Shown here in pieces: positions 54,701 to 62,660 of a stretch of 64,000 nt of DNA (its first letter is position 1; each line of letters begins with the position of its first letter). Made by a program: the position numbers and the translations under genes. The stretch is from Bradyrhizobium icense. Its GTDB lineage: Bacteria; Pseudomonadota; Alphaproteobacteria; Rhizobiales; Xanthobacteraceae. The stretch lies in NCBI RefSeq assembly GCF_001693385.1, contig NZ_CP016428.1, forward strand, positions 3,410,001 to 3,474,000, in the 5' to 3' direction. The notes under the pieces are model-generated. The model was not told the origin of the DNA and ran no database searches. It saw only the letters and a program-made list of their open reading frames with translations.

Positions 54701-56557
54701 GCTGCGCTACGCAATGTGAGCTTGCAGACCGCGACCATCGCTGGCGCGGCGCGCGTCGGTACCTTGGCCGGCCTGGCGAAGGGGCCCGTCAGTAATGCTT
54801 CCGCGACCGGCACCGTCATGGCGAACAGTTACGGCGGCGGACTGCTGGGCGAGAATGGGGGAAGCCTTGCCAATAGCTGGGCAGCCGTCACCGTCGCCGG
54901 AACGACCGCCAGCAGTTCTTCCATGGGCGGTTTGTCGGGATGGAATAACGGTGGCACGATCCAGGACAGCTACGCGACCGGCAATGCGATGGCCGGCACC
55001 GGCGGCACGCGCGCCGGCGGCCTCGCCGGTCAGAACAACGGCAGCATCTTCAGGAGCTATGCCACTGGAGCGGTTAGTGGCGGCAGCCAGGGGGTCGGCG
55101 GGTTGGTCGGATACAACAGCAGTGGGTCAACCCTCGCCGATTCCTATGCGACCGGAGCCGTGACCGCTACAGGTTTCGGGGGCGGGCTGCTCGGCATCAA
55201 CTCGGTAGGCGCTTCCGTCAGCAATTCCTACGCGACCGGAGCCGTCACCGTCACGTCGGCGACCCTCGCCACCGTATTCGGGGGCGGATTGGTCGGCAGC
55301 AACTCCGGAGTCGTTACGAAGTCCTATGCGACCGGTGCCGTAGACGTTGCGTCCACGTCCGCAGCGGCGACGTCTACTTCGGCGGGCGGGCTGATCGGCA
55401 GCAACGGTAGCACGGCTACGCTCACGCAATCCTACGCGACCGGTGCGGCCAGTGCTACCTCCACCGCCGGATCAGCGATGGCCGGCGGATTGATCGGCAA
55501 CCACGGCAGTACAGGCACGGTCACGCAGACGTACGCGATCGGCGCTGCGAATGCCGTCTCTACATCCGGCGCCACAGCCGCCGGCGGCTTGGTCGGATCG
55601 GTTACGGGCACCGGGGCCATCACGTCGTCCTACTGGGACACCGATACGTCCGGAAGGGTGAATGCGGTCGGAAGCGGCAGCAGCGCCGGCATCACTGGCC
55701 TCACCACCAGCCAGATGCAGAATCCGGCAAACTACGCGTCGACCTACGCAGGCTGGGATTTCGCAACCGTCTGGTCGGCGCCGAGCATCGGCTACTATCC
55801 GCAGCTCTACGGCGTCAACTACGTGCTGCGAGTCGATCCCGCCAATGCGTCGCGAGTCTATGGCGACGCCAACCCGGCGTTGACCTATTCGATCTATGGC
55901 CTGCATGCCGGCGATACCGCCGCAATCATCACCGGCCTCTCGGTATCGACGGCGGCGACCGCGACTTCGAATGTCGGCACCTACGCAATCAGCGCAAGTG
56001 GCGGCAGCGCCGTCAGCGTCTCGGGGCAGGCCTATCGTTTTGTCGATGCACCCGGCGCGTTGACGGTCACGCCGCGCGCGATCACGGCGACGGCCGACGC
56101 CAAGAGCCGCGCCTATGGCGATGCCAATCCCGCGCTGACCTATCAGATCGGTGGCGCAGGCCTCGTCAATGGCGACGCGCTGGCGGGCGCGTTGGCAACG
56201 TCGGCGACGGCCTCCAGCAATGCTGGCATCTACGGGATCACGCAGGGAACGCTGGCGGCCTCATCGAATTACGCCTTTACCTTTGTTGGCGCGAACCTCA
56301 CCATTACACCAACGGCCACACCTCGCGTACCGCTTGCAGAACTCGGTTCCTACATGAACTCGCGGGCGCCGCTGCCTGCGCCGCGACCACCAGAGCAGAT
56401 GCGCGAGTCCGCAAGCATCGAGCAGTCAGCTCCCGCGATCATCTGCAAATCCAGGCAATGTCTCGCGCTTCCTCATCCCGACAACCGTCGGATTGGCGCA
56501 CGCGCCAGATTCGTCGATGCGGATAGCGATCGCCTTCCAGCCTTCGTCGACAATTGA
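51722..56557 (+). CDS. Two-partner secretion exoprotein TpsA (filamentous haemagglutinin-like)
   Basis: The frame encodes up to 1611 residues. A signal peptide (SSIALVWGLGCAQPSMAQ) leads into the TPS domain, about residues 60-330, with typical NVAIGS, FNNGSGATLNRVTG and NPSGIVVGPTG. Then come beta-helix repeats, a series of GLUG-type repeats from about 660 to 1320 (for example GGLVGSNSGVVTKSYATGAV), and two MBG-type domains near 1370-1530 (each with YGDANPALTY). No C-terminal toxin domain is seen, so it is an adhesin or matrix-type protein rather than a contact-dependent inhibitor. Start uncertain: GTG 51722, ATG 51761 and ATG 51776 are possible. Its transporter gene follows 261 bp downstream. 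Confidence 0.9.
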   Translation: MNAGSPQCRDLSRMVVRLMVSFASGLSSAIKSCARDFRASASSIALVWGLGCAQPSMAQSLPTGGTVVSGNVAIGSTSPTNLTITQSSPTGIVNWSSFSVGQGNQVQFNNGSGATLNRVTGNVPSSINGVVSATGSVYLVNPSGIVVGPTGVVKTGGSFVASTLDVRDADFRAGGSLSFSGNSNASVVNLGKIGSSNGDVVLVARQVRNEGSLTARNGAAAMASGSEVVLSDGSLGNGKVLVRRPAQNGEIRNSGAIRAAEVELRANGGNIYALAGNTGRAISATGFASKGGRIFLTAEGGSVNVTQKVVARRVQADVAPTPPRAGVTARRSFSGGDVVVSADKVVVGGAIAAKGRNGAGGTVVVTGKDVTLTSGAKIDAGGTSGGTVLIGGDRAGGSNAALKFLPQVIANAQTTTIEAGATITANGTSGAGGNVVVWSDGTTSFGGTIGAAGLRGGFIETSGHQLNFAGGSIDAGRGGTWLLDPVDLTIDATLAGTIATALNGGSDVTQETNASGGGGDITVASGISWSTGATLTLSAYRNIAVNANITSTGGGGVVLRADNAGAGTGTVTFGGGQVSTAGTVSIFYNPTGSSSTVNSTKYTAPTQTNFSGNVTGGATLKAYMLVNNVFDLQNMKNNLASTYALGRDIDAGITSGWNSGAGFEPIGAGTGFTGSLNGEGHTISGLFINRITQNVGLIGYLGTGGSVTSLGVIGATVTGRTAVGAVVGTNYGAVTNVYSSGGSITATEAGAGGLVGYNFQIVSNAYSNSIVSGPLYVGGAIGLNNVANLGGSLTAGSISQIYATGAVSGTGASPSAVGGLVGFNGGSVTASYWDTYASGQASAIGSGSGSVTAVTSDPAQSAAANYAFKQTAYGSFSFPGTGSTDWFMIDGQTRPFGRWEYQTTITNAHQLQLMAMDLGASYTLARDIDVGPALAAVGGKYPGMWSQAGFSPIGDLSNQFTGNFDGQGHVISNLMINRSSTNYVGLFGYSSAGAALRNVSLQTATIAGAARVGTLAGLAKGPVSNASATGTVMANSYGGGLLGENGGSLANSWAAVTVAGTTASSSSMGGLSGWNNGGTIQDSYATGNAMAGTGGTRAGGLAGQNNGSIFRSYATGAVSGGSQGVGGLVGYNSSGSTLADSYATGAVTATGFGGGLLGINSVGASVSNSYATGAVTVTSATLATVFGGGLVGSNSGVVTKSYATGAVDVASTSAAATSTSAGGLIGSNGSTATLTQSYATGAASATSTAGSAMAGGLIGNHGSTGTVTQTYAIGAANAVSTSGATAAGGLVGSVTGTGAITSSYWDTDTSGRVNAVGSGSSAGITGLTTSQMQNPANYASTYAGWDFATVWSAPSIGYYPQLYGVNYVLRVDPANASRVYGDANPALTYSIYGLHAGDTAAIITGLSVSTAATATSNVGTYAISASGGSAVSVSGQAYRFVDAPGALTVTPRAITATADAKSRAYGDANPALTYQIGGAGLVNGDALAGALATSATASSNAGIYGITQGTLAASSNYAFTFVGANLTITPTATPRVPLAELGSYMNSRAPLPAPRPPEQMRESASIEQSAPAIICKSRQCLALPHPDNRRIGARARFVDADSDRLPAFVDN

Positions 56558-56818
56558 TGTTGTTGCTCGCGCGCGGCCGCACGATGCGACTGCACCTCTA
56601 CGACCTCGATACACGCAATGATTGCCGTTCTTGCGGCAATTCAACCGTGCACGCTGCAGTTCTGCCACACGTGGAACTCAACCTTAAGCCGTTCTTAATC
56701 CATAAACCATATTGGTTGACTTATTCATTGTTCGCGGTGTGCGACAGAACGTCGGAACGTGCAGCCTCATGCGAACTTACATGTCGATATCCCGAAGCTC
56801 TGACAGGCTCCGGTCGTC
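56558..56818. other. Gap between the TpsA and TpsB genes
   Basis: A 261-bp AT-richer gap. It has a possible -35 box TTGACT near 56716, but no convincing -10. No other gene is supported. Confidence 0.35.
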
Positions 56819-58618
56819 ATGAAGCCGGCACTCCCCGAACGTTTCGGATCGCACGCGACACAAGTGCGAACGTCCGCGCGTCATGAGCACAGAGTCGGCA
56901 GGCGTCGTGCGCTGCTGATGGTCTGCGTTCTTGCGATCGCATCTGGCGGGGTTGCGCAGGCGCAAGTGGTCGAGCGCAATCTGCCGCCGGAGCCGCCGCG
57001 TCGCGCCCCGGCGATCAAGATCGATACCAACGATCTGCTTAGGAGCGATGATGCAACGCCGCTCGGCGTGAACGTTCATGCCATCGTCCTGATCGGGCCA
57101 AATGCCAGCGTTAAGCCGCGCACCGGCGCGAAGGGTATCGATGTCGATCAGGTCAGCGGCATCGACGCCGCCGCGGTTCGCGAGCCACTCACGCCGTTTC
57201 TCGATCGACCGCTCAGCCGCAAGCTGATTGCTGAAGTGCAGGCAGCGGTGGCTGCGGCTTACCGTGAGGCCGGGCGACCGTTCGTATCGGTCACGCTGCC
57301 GCCGCAGGAAGTATCGTCCGGCGTGCTCCAGCTACGCGTGATCCTCTTCAAGGTCGCCGGCATCAAGGTTACGGGGGCCGCCCCCGAGAGCTATCCGCAA
57401 AGCCGCATCCGGGTCGTCCCCGGACAGGAAATCGATGCCCGCAAGCTCGAGACCGACCTCGACTGGGCCAACCGCAATCCGTTCCGGCAGGTCGAAGCGG
57501 TGTTCGGTCCCGGCAAGGATCTCGGCATGACCGATGTCAACATCCAGGTGACGGACCGCAAGCCATGGCAGGTATACGCTGGCTATGCCAACAGCGGCAC
57601 GCTCCTGACTGACCGGCATCGTTATTACGTCGGCGCCACCGGGGCTCCGTCAGCCGACGTCGTCGCATCCTATCAGCTCACCGGCAGCGGCAATTTCTGG
57701 GTCGACGACGGGCTGTTCAACCGGCCTGACGATGCCAAATATGTCAGCCAGGCGGGGCGGCTGCTCACGCCGCTCGGGTTGCGCACCAGTCTCGAAGTAG
57801 TCGGCGATCACGTGCTGACCAATGAGCGGCCCAATAACCTGTTCCGGATCAAGACTCAAACCAGCCAGGCCTCGGCGATCGTTCGCACCGCGCTGTCCGA
57901 TCTTCTGCCGCCGACGACCGGCGATCTGCTCGGCGGCGTCGAGCTCAAGCATCAGCTACGCACTACCATCTTCGATGGCACGCCGGTCGCCGAGGGCAGC
58001 GCCGACGTTGCCCAATTGGTGGTGGGATGGAACGGGCGCTGGTCGGACAATTTCGGCATCAACAATCTCGATGTCCGTTTCAAGTTCAATCCCGGCGGCA
58101 TTCTGTCCGGCAACAATTCGGGCGCCTGGAGCGCCTTCACCAATGGACGCGTCACCGACGTGCAAACCAATCTCGTGACCCTCGAGTATGGCCGCGTGAC
58201 GCCGCTGCCGAAGGGCCTGTCGTTGAAATCGGAAGTATCCGTGCTGGCGTCGTCCAAGCCGCTCCCGGACACCGAGCGCATCGGGCTCGGCGGGATATAC
58301 GCCGTGCGAGGTTATGTGACCGAAGACGGCGTCGTCGATCAGGCAGTGATCCTGCGCAATTCGCTCTACGCCTCGCTGCCCGGCATGCCCGCCTGGATGC
58401 CGGGCACGCTGGCGCCGTTTCTTCTGGCCGATGTCGGGTGGGGGCGGGATCTGTTTTCCCGGCGCGAGTCCACGCTGTCGTCGGTCGGGGCCGGAGTAGA
58501 CTTTGCTGCCGGGTCGAACTTCAACTCCAAACTGCTGGCGGCGACGGCGCTGACTGACGGGCTGCACAGCCGGGCGGGATCCTGGCGCGTATCGGTGCAG
58601 GCGTCGGTGAGCTATTAG
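56819..58618 (+). CDS. TpsB outer-membrane transporter (FhaC/ShlB family)
   Basis: The 599-residue protein has a signal peptide ending near residue 48, a POTRA_2-type region (about 85-250; SVTLPPQEVSSGVLQLRVI), and a C-terminal 16-stranded barrel from about residue 260. The conserved barrel lid motif appears as AVRGYVTEDGVVDQA near residue 500, and it ends with SVQASVSY, a terminal aromatic consistent with outer-membrane insertion. It exports TpsA across the outer membrane through its POTRA domains. It is transcribed behind TpsA in the same direction. The N-terminal extension before POTRA is a little longer than in FhaC. Confidence 0.93.
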   Translation: MKPALPERFGSHATQVRTSARHEHRVGRRRALLMVCVLAIASGGVAQAQVVERNLPPEPPRRAPAIKIDTNDLLRSDDATPLGVNVHAIVLIGPNASVKPRTGAKGIDVDQVSGIDAAAVREPLTPFLDRPLSRKLIAEVQAAVAAAYREAGRPFVSVTLPPQEVSSGVLQLRVILFKVAGIKVTGAAPESYPQSRIRVVPGQEIDARKLETDLDWANRNPFRQVEAVFGPGKDLGMTDVNIQVTDRKPWQVYAGYANSGTLLTDRHRYYVGATGAPSADVVASYQLTGSGNFWVDDGLFNRPDDAKYVSQAGRLLTPLGLRTSLEVVGDHVLTNERPNNLFRIKTQTSQASAIVRTALSDLLPPTTGDLLGGVELKHQLRTTIFDGTPVAEGSADVAQLVVGWNGRWSDNFGINNLDVRFKFNPGGILSGNNSGAWSAFTNGRVTDVQTNLVTLEYGRVTPLPKGLSLKSEVSVLASSKPLPDTERIGLGGIYAVRGYVTEDGVVDQAVILRNSLYASLPGMPAWMPGTLAPFLLADVGWGRDLFSRRESTLSSVGAGVDFAAGSNFNSKLLAATALTDGLHSRAGSWRVSVQASVSY

Positions 58619-58644
58619 ATTGCAGCGGCGGCCGTTGACGAGGC

Positions 58645-58690
58645 ACAAAAAAAACAAGGCCGTCGACGCAGTATACCGTCAACGACCTTG
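58645..58690 (-). terminator. Terminator-like hairpin for the minus-strand coiled-coil gene
   Basis: CAAGGCCGTCGACG (58655-58668) pairs with CGTCAACGACCTTG (58677-58690), two wobbles. On the minus strand it is followed by TTTTTTTT (58654-58647). It lies about 220 bp past the coiled-coil gene stop, just behind the TpsB gene. Confidence 0.65.
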
Positions 58691-58913
58691 CCAGCCCCGG
58701 ATATTGAAATCGGCTCACGCCATCCGGTGAACTACAAGATGCCCGGGATTCATCCGGATAAATGTGATCCAGTTCACAAAAGAGCGGAAAAAAGTTGCGG
58801 CGATGCATGCCGCAACGGTCGAAAATATCCCGTCAGCCGGCCTTCGCGCCTCACGGCTCGATATGAGTCACTTGGAGTTGCCGGAGGTGCGCATCGGTCA
58901 GCCGTGCCGGGTG

Positions 58914-59420
58914 TTAGCCGCGCGCCTTGGCGCGGCTGCGATTTGCGCTCCGGGCCGAGCGGGGCTTTGCCTTGGCTGATCGCTTGCGCGGCGCGGGAGC
59001 GGCGGTGGGTTCGGAGGCCTGCGCACTGGCAAAGGAGTGCCGCAAGCCGTCGATCGCTTCCGTCAGTGTTCCGACCTGCTCGGAAAGCTTCCTGGTATCG
59101 GCCTGCTGCGCGGCGAGCAGGCGACGCACGGTGAGCAGTTGATCCTGCACCACCTGCAACTGGTCGATCGATTCCTGCTGGGTCGCTTCCAAGCCCTTGG
59201 TCTTCTCGACCAGTTGCTCGGACGCTTGCGCGGCGCGCGCCTGCAACAGGCGGGTCGCGGCCGCGCGATCGGTTTCGGGGGCGCTGCCCGTATAGGCGCG
59301 CCACAGGGCGATAAAGCTTACTCCAACCACGACAATGACGAGAGCCGCAGCGGCGATCGCAATCGGCTGACCGCCGAAACGCGCGATGGGGCTGGCACTC
59401 CGGGGGGCGAGTTCGATCAT
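58914..59420 (-). CDS. Membrane protein with a coiled-coil and basic tail
   Basis: The 168-residue protein has one membrane helix at about residues 19-43 (PIAIAAAALVIVVVGVSFIAL), then a long coiled coil (about 57-130, with LLQARAAQASEQLVEKTKGL and later heptads), and a strongly basic, Ala/Lys/Arg-rich C-terminus. The architecture suggests a periplasmic or cytoplasmic tether, possibly contacting nucleic acid or the cell wall. I do not recognise a family. It stands alone, convergent with the TpsB gene. Confidence 0.75.
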   Translation of the reverse strand: MIELAPRSASPIARFGGQPIAIAAAALVIVVVGVSFIALWRAYTGSAPETDRAAATRLLQARAAQASEQLVEKTKGLEATQQESIDQLQVVQDQLLTVRRLLAAQQADTRKLSEQVGTLTEAIDGLRHSFASAQASEPTAAPAPRKRSAKAKPRSARSANRSRAKARG

Positions 59421-59575
59421 GCGACTCCAAATCCGGACGTGATTTCAATGTCCCCGAATAGCACAGCCGCGCTGCCGCTAAAACCCGGGATTTGTTGGAC
59501 GGGTGAGGAATTCCGGCCAAGCCCTTGGGAAACAGGCATTTCCGGCGCGGCCAGGCGAGAGCTGGGTGTTCAGTT

Positions 59576-60463
59576 CTATCGGAGATGCGACTGGATGAAT
59601 TGCCCGGCACGGGCCAACGCGCGCCGGCCGTCCTCGAGTTTGGCATTCCAGACCGGCCAAGCGTGGATCATCTGTGGCCAGATCTGCAGCGTCACATCGA
59701 CGTCGGCCGACCCCGCGGCCTCGGCAAGCCGCGTGGCGTCCGCCAGCAAGGTCTCGGCCGATCCGACCTGAATCAGGACCGGCGGAAAGCCAGAGAGATC
59801 GGCGAATAGCGGCGAGATCAGCGGATCGCGGCGATCGAGCGATGGCGGCGCATAGGCGTCCGCAAGTTCAGCCAGATACGCCTTGTGAATCAACGGGTCG
59901 ACGGCTTCCTTGGTCGCGAGCGTTGCGCCGGACATTGTGAGGTCGGTCCATGGCGAAATCAGCCAGGCGCAAGCGGGCAGCGGTTCGCCCGCGGCGCGCA
60001 GCCGATCGATCAGCCCGAGCGTCAGGTTGCCGCCGGCACTGTCGCCGCCGACCGCGATACTCGCCGCCGCAAGGCCTTGCTTGCGCAGGAAATGCCACGC
60101 GCTCAGCGCGTCTTCACGGGCGGCGGGGTAGGGATGCTCGGGCGCGCGCCGGTAGTCGATCGCAAGCGTACGGGTGCGTGCCGCGCGTCCGGCTTCCGTC
60201 ACCAGGCGGCGGTGACTGACAATCGAGCCAGAGCAGTATCCGCCGCCATGGAAGTACAGCAGTACACGCGATGTGTCGCTGCCCGGCGCGATCGACCACT
60301 CGCCGGCGACGCCGGCACAATCGACCGCCCAGCATTCCACGTCGGATGCCACCGGCCAGGTCGATCCGACTTCGTCGAGCCGCTGCCGCCGCTCCGCCCA
60401 TCCGACCGGCCGCGGCTTCGAACCCAGCAATGCGCGGATGGCGTCGATCTCGCTGTGAGCCAA
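59576..60463 (-). CDS. Alpha/beta hydrolase of the hormone-sensitive lipase family
   Basis: The 295-residue protein has the HSL oxyanion motif YFHGGGYCSGS, the nucleophile elbow GGDSAGGNLTLGL, the acid in VGSAETLLADATRL and the catalytic His in PQMIHAWPVW. HSL-family esterases act on short-chain esters, including acetyl or aryl esters, and are normally cytoplasmic. Neighbours give no clue about the substrate. It lies divergent from the hsp20 operon, with the ROSE element in the shared upstream region. Confidence 0.93.
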   Translation of the reverse strand: MAHSEIDAIRALLGSKPRPVGWAERRQRLDEVGSTWPVASDVECWAVDCAGVAGEWSIAPGSDTSRVLLYFHGGGYCSGSIVSHRRLVTEAGRAARTRTLAIDYRRAPEHPYPAAREDALSAWHFLRKQGLAAASIAVGGDSAGGNLTLGLIDRLRAAGEPLPACAWLISPWTDLTMSGATLATKEAVDPLIHKAYLAELADAYAPPSLDRRDPLISPLFADLSGFPPVLIQVGSAETLLADATRLAEAAGSADVDVTLQIWPQMIHAWPVWNAKLEDGRRALARAGQFIQSHLR

Positions 60464-60573
60464 GGTGCGTTCTCCGGCTGCGGCGGTCCATCATCGCACA
60501 TCGTCGTGCAGCGCAAAAGATCGGCAGGGCAGGCCAGGCTGGTGGCGGTTTGCCAAAAATTTTTGTCTGCACC

Positions 60574-60600
60574 CTTGAAACCAAATCGCGGTTTTCCAAT
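60574..60600 (+). promoter_or_regulatory. Possible sigma-32-like promoter for the hsp20 operon
   Basis: CTTGAAA (60574-60580), 13 bases, then TTCCAAT (60594-60600), close to a heat-shock promoter pattern. Only moderately convincing. Confidence 0.35.
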
Positions 60601-60607
60601 TTTTTTG

Positions 60608-60716
60608 CTGCCGCCGACAGGCGGCGGTCCGGGCGCCTTTGGGGCCCGGTCCCGGGACGGGCACCGGTCGTGTCCGGTGCCGCTCGTATCCAACTTGCTC
60701 TTTGGAGGATTTGGCT
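60608..60716 (+). promoter_or_regulatory. ROSE RNA thermometer upstream of hsp20
   Basis: The leader holds three stable hairpins (GCCGCC/GGCGGC; CCGGGCGCC/GGGGCCCGG; GGCACCGG/CCGGTGCC) and a short terminal one, ATCCAACTTGCTCTTTGGAG around the ribosome binding site GGAGGAT, with TTGCT opposite it. This is the ROSE layout of rhizobial small heat-shock genes, where heat melts the last hairpin and frees the ribosome binding site. Confidence 0.85.
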
Positions 60717-61172
60717 ATGCGCACATACGACTTCACGCCCCTGTGGCGTTCAACCATCGGCTTCGACCGCCTGTTCGACCTCGTTGAGACTGCACAACGC
60801 GCCGGCGAGGATAATTACCCTCCCTACAACATCGAGCGCTTGGGCGAAGATCGCTACCAGATATCGCTCGCCGTCGCCGGCTTCTCGACCGATGAGATTT
60901 CGGTCACCGCCGAGCAGAACACGGTGACGATCGAGGGAAATAAGACCGACAAGGCCCAGCGCGAATATCTCTACCAGGGCATCTCCGCGCGTCCCTTCAA
61001 GCGCCAGTTCAGCCTTGCGGATCATGTGCAGGTGAAGAGCGCGTCGTTTGAGGACGGTTTGCTGCGGATCGAGTTGTTCCGGGAGGTCCCGGAAGCGATG
61101 AAGCCGCGCCGCATTGCCATCAATGGCGCGGCGCCGAGCAACGTGCAGCAGATCGAGGCGAGGGTGGCGTAA
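60717..61172 (+). CDS. Small heat shock protein (Hsp20/IbpA-like)
   Basis: The 151-residue protein is a small heat-shock chaperone: N-terminal MRTYDFTPLWRSTIGFDRLF, an alpha-crystallin domain (about residues 35-130) with ISLAVAGFSTDEISVTAEQN and the loop region REYLYQGISARPFKRQFSL, and a C-terminal IAI motif near PRRIAING. It holds unfolding proteins until refolded by other chaperones. The start ATG at 60717 lies just after the ribosome binding site in the ROSE leader, so it is heat-controlled at the level of translation. A second gene follows 80 bp downstream. Confidence 0.95.
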   Translation: MRTYDFTPLWRSTIGFDRLFDLVETAQRAGEDNYPPYNIERLGEDRYQISLAVAGFSTDEISVTAEQNTVTIEGNKTDKAQREYLYQGISARPFKRQFSLADHVQVKSASFEDGLLRIELFREVPEAMKPRRIAINGAAPSNVQQIEARVA

Positions 61173-61200
61173 GCCCGTCTCGCCTCGCGAATGGACCGAG

Positions 61201-61233
61201 GGCTCCCCGCCCGAACTTTGCGGGCGGGAAGCC
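61201..61233 (+). promoter_or_regulatory. Stable hairpin between hsp20 and the next gene
   Basis: GGCT-C-CCCGCCCG, loop AACTTTG, CGGGCGGG-A-AGCC. No T-run follows, so it is probably an mRNA-stabilising or translation-affecting hairpin, not a terminator. Confidence 0.55.
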
Positions 61234-61252
61234 TTCTTTGGGGAGGACACCG

Positions 61253-61570
61253 ATGATCGACCATGCAGACAACGTGTTTGACCTGAACGCCGTGTTGCAT
61301 CCCGCCACCGTGTTCGAGCACCCGCGCGACGTGGTCGCCGACCCGGCGCTGTCGCTGAGCGAAAAGCGCGCGATCCTGGCGTCGTGGGCATCGGACGCCG
61401 CGGCGGTGACGTCGAATCCCGCGCTGCGCGAGCTGGCGGGCGCGAGGCGCATCGTTACCATCGACGAGGTTCTCGAAGCGCTTTCGATGCTCGACCACAA
61501 ACCGTCCGGACCGCCCGGCGGCAAGCCGATGCGGCAAAAATCGACTTCGCGCGTGGCGCTGGCGGCGTAG
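61253..61570 (+). CDS. Small protein of unknown function in the hsp20 operon
   Basis: The 105-residue protein begins MIDHADNVFDLNAVLHPATV and continues with DPALSLSEKRAILASWASDA, an N-terminal region typical of small rhizobial proteins that follow hsp20 genes. It ends with a basic Pro/Gly/Lys tail. The ATG at 61253 follows GGGAGGACA. Its role is unknown; the operon position suggests a heat or stress function. The gene is followed by a strong inverted repeat that can terminate transcription. Confidence 0.8.
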   Translation: MIDHADNVFDLNAVLHPATVFEHPRDVVADPALSLSEKRAILASWASDAAAVTSNPALRELAGARRIVTIDEVLEALSMLDHKPSGPPGGKPMRQKSTSRVALAA

Positions 61571-61589
61571 TCGTCAACTACCGGTATCT

Positions 61590-61629
61590 CAAAAAAGTTG
61601 CGGCCAGGCTTTGGGGGAAGCCTGGCCGC
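61590..61629. terminator. Bidirectional hairpin between the hsp20 operon and the BTLCP gene
   Basis: GCGGCCAGGCTT (61600-61611) pairs with AAGCCTGGCCGC (61618-61629). The minus strand shows AACTTTTTTG after it, making it a good terminator for the BTLCP gene; the plus strand has weak T. Confidence 0.75.
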
Positions 61630-61699
61630 GCGCGAACCGGTCTGGGACGGGGAGGGGTGGGGATGTGACCGGGTCGCGGGTTCGTAAATCCTTCTCTCG

Positions 61700-62329
61700 T
61701 TATCGATCGCGTGACGAGGCGGTGGCGACCGCCGGGCGGCTGTCACCGAGCGAGACCCATATGTTCGGATCGCTCTGCGACTGACGCTTGACGAAGCGGT
61801 AGCCGGTCTCGGTCCAGGCCAGGACGTTTTCGTTCTGGTTGTCGAGGACGAACTCGCCCTTGTCGCTCTTCACCGTCAGCACCGCGTGGCCATCGCCCTT
61901 CTTGTCGCGCACCACCGTGATCAGCAGCGCCTCGCGCGGCCATCCGGCGTCGATCAACATCTTGCGCTTCAGAAGCACATAGTCCTCGCAGTCGCCGTAA
62001 CCGTCCGTCGGCAACGACCATTTCTCGATCACACCCCAATGATCCATGTCGGTGATCGGCTTGATGGCCTCGTTGACCCACTTGTTGACCCGCAGTAGAT
62101 CCCGCCACGCCGTCTGCGACATCACGATGTCGCGCGGCTGTGAAGAGCCGCCACGGCATTCGCTCGCGTTCTCGGCGCAGAATTCGACCCAGCCGATCGG
62201 CGAACGCGCGGCCTCGCCGAGGCTGGCATAGAGAACGTCGCCGGCTTTCGCCGAAACGCTCATCGAAGCGCTCATTCCCAACAGGACGGCGATAACCGCC
62301 AGTCCCTTCCCGTGTCCCCTGAACAACAT
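61700..62329 (-). CDS. Transglutaminase-like cysteine peptidase (BTLCP, LapG family)
   Basis: The 209-residue protein has a signal peptide (cleavage near ASMSVSAKA) and the BTLCP catalytic core: Cys in DGYGDCEDYVLLKRKML, His in KGDGHAVLTVKSD, Asp in FVLDNQNENVLAW. The family includes periplasmic LapG, which cuts large adhesins and is controlled by c-di-GMP. I start at the ATG at 62329. A PilZ protein gene (c-di-GMP-binding family) lies upstream on the same strand. No LapD or LapA-type T1SS adhesin is nearby. Confidence 0.9.
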   Translation of the reverse strand: MLFRGHGKGLAVIAVLLGMSASMSVSAKAGDVLYASLGEAARSPIGWVEFCAENASECRGGSSQPRDIVMSQTAWRDLLRVNKWVNEAIKPITDMDHWGVIEKWSLPTDGYGDCEDYVLLKRKMLIDAGWPREALLITVVRDKKGDGHAVLTVKSDKGEFVLDNQNENVLAWTETGYRFVKRQSQSDPNIWVSLGDSRPAVATASSRDR

Positions 62330-62462
62330 TGTGGCCCCCGTTTCTTGTTGGGACCACGTTTCGCACAAAGGATTTGCGCCGCCGCTAAGTAAGGCAAGTA
62401 CATTTAACGTGAATACTGGTAAAGCTGGCGACAAATTCGATCTATACTTGAATCGAACTCGA
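62330..62462. other. Promoter region of the BTLCP gene
   Basis: The 5' side of the BTLCP gene, AT-rich, with no other gene visible. Confidence 0.3.
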
Positions 62463-62500
62463 GTAAAATTTGAAACAACTGCAATTGATTCAAATTTTAC
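62463..62500. promoter_or_regulatory. Perfect 12-bp AT-rich inverted repeat
   Basis: GTAAAATTTGAA (62463-62474) and TTCAAATTTTAC (62489-62500) around a 14-base spacer. In this GC-rich sequence, such AT-rich symmetry upstream of the BTLCP gene suggests an operator or an H-NS-like binding site. Confidence 0.55.
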
Positions 62501-62587
62501 GGATTAACGCCTGTGGCGCTGCAGTACCAGCGGATGCGCGGGCAAAAGCGCCCCGCGTTAACCGACTTTGGCTGCTGCCGGACAGCG

Positions 62588-62622
62588 AAAGGGCGGCATC
62601 CGGCAACCCGGTTACCGCCCTT
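62588..62622 (-). terminator. Terminator-like hairpin of the PilZ gene
   Basis: AAGGGCGG (62589-62596) pairs with CCGCCCTT (62615-62622). On the minus strand TTTCGC follows. It lies 38 bp past the PilZ gene stop. Confidence 0.55.
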
Positions 62623-62660
62623 GGAGGCTGAAAAGTCAGGGGTTTTCGACGGTTGGCGCT

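Noticed and set aside
53032..54795. A 587-codon frame inside the TpsA gene
   Set aside because: Arg/His-rich shadow of the repeat region in another frame.
51722..56557. TpsA as a contact-dependent inhibition (CdiA) protein
   Set aside because: No VENN-type pretoxin motif or C-terminal toxin domain, and no immunity gene after it.
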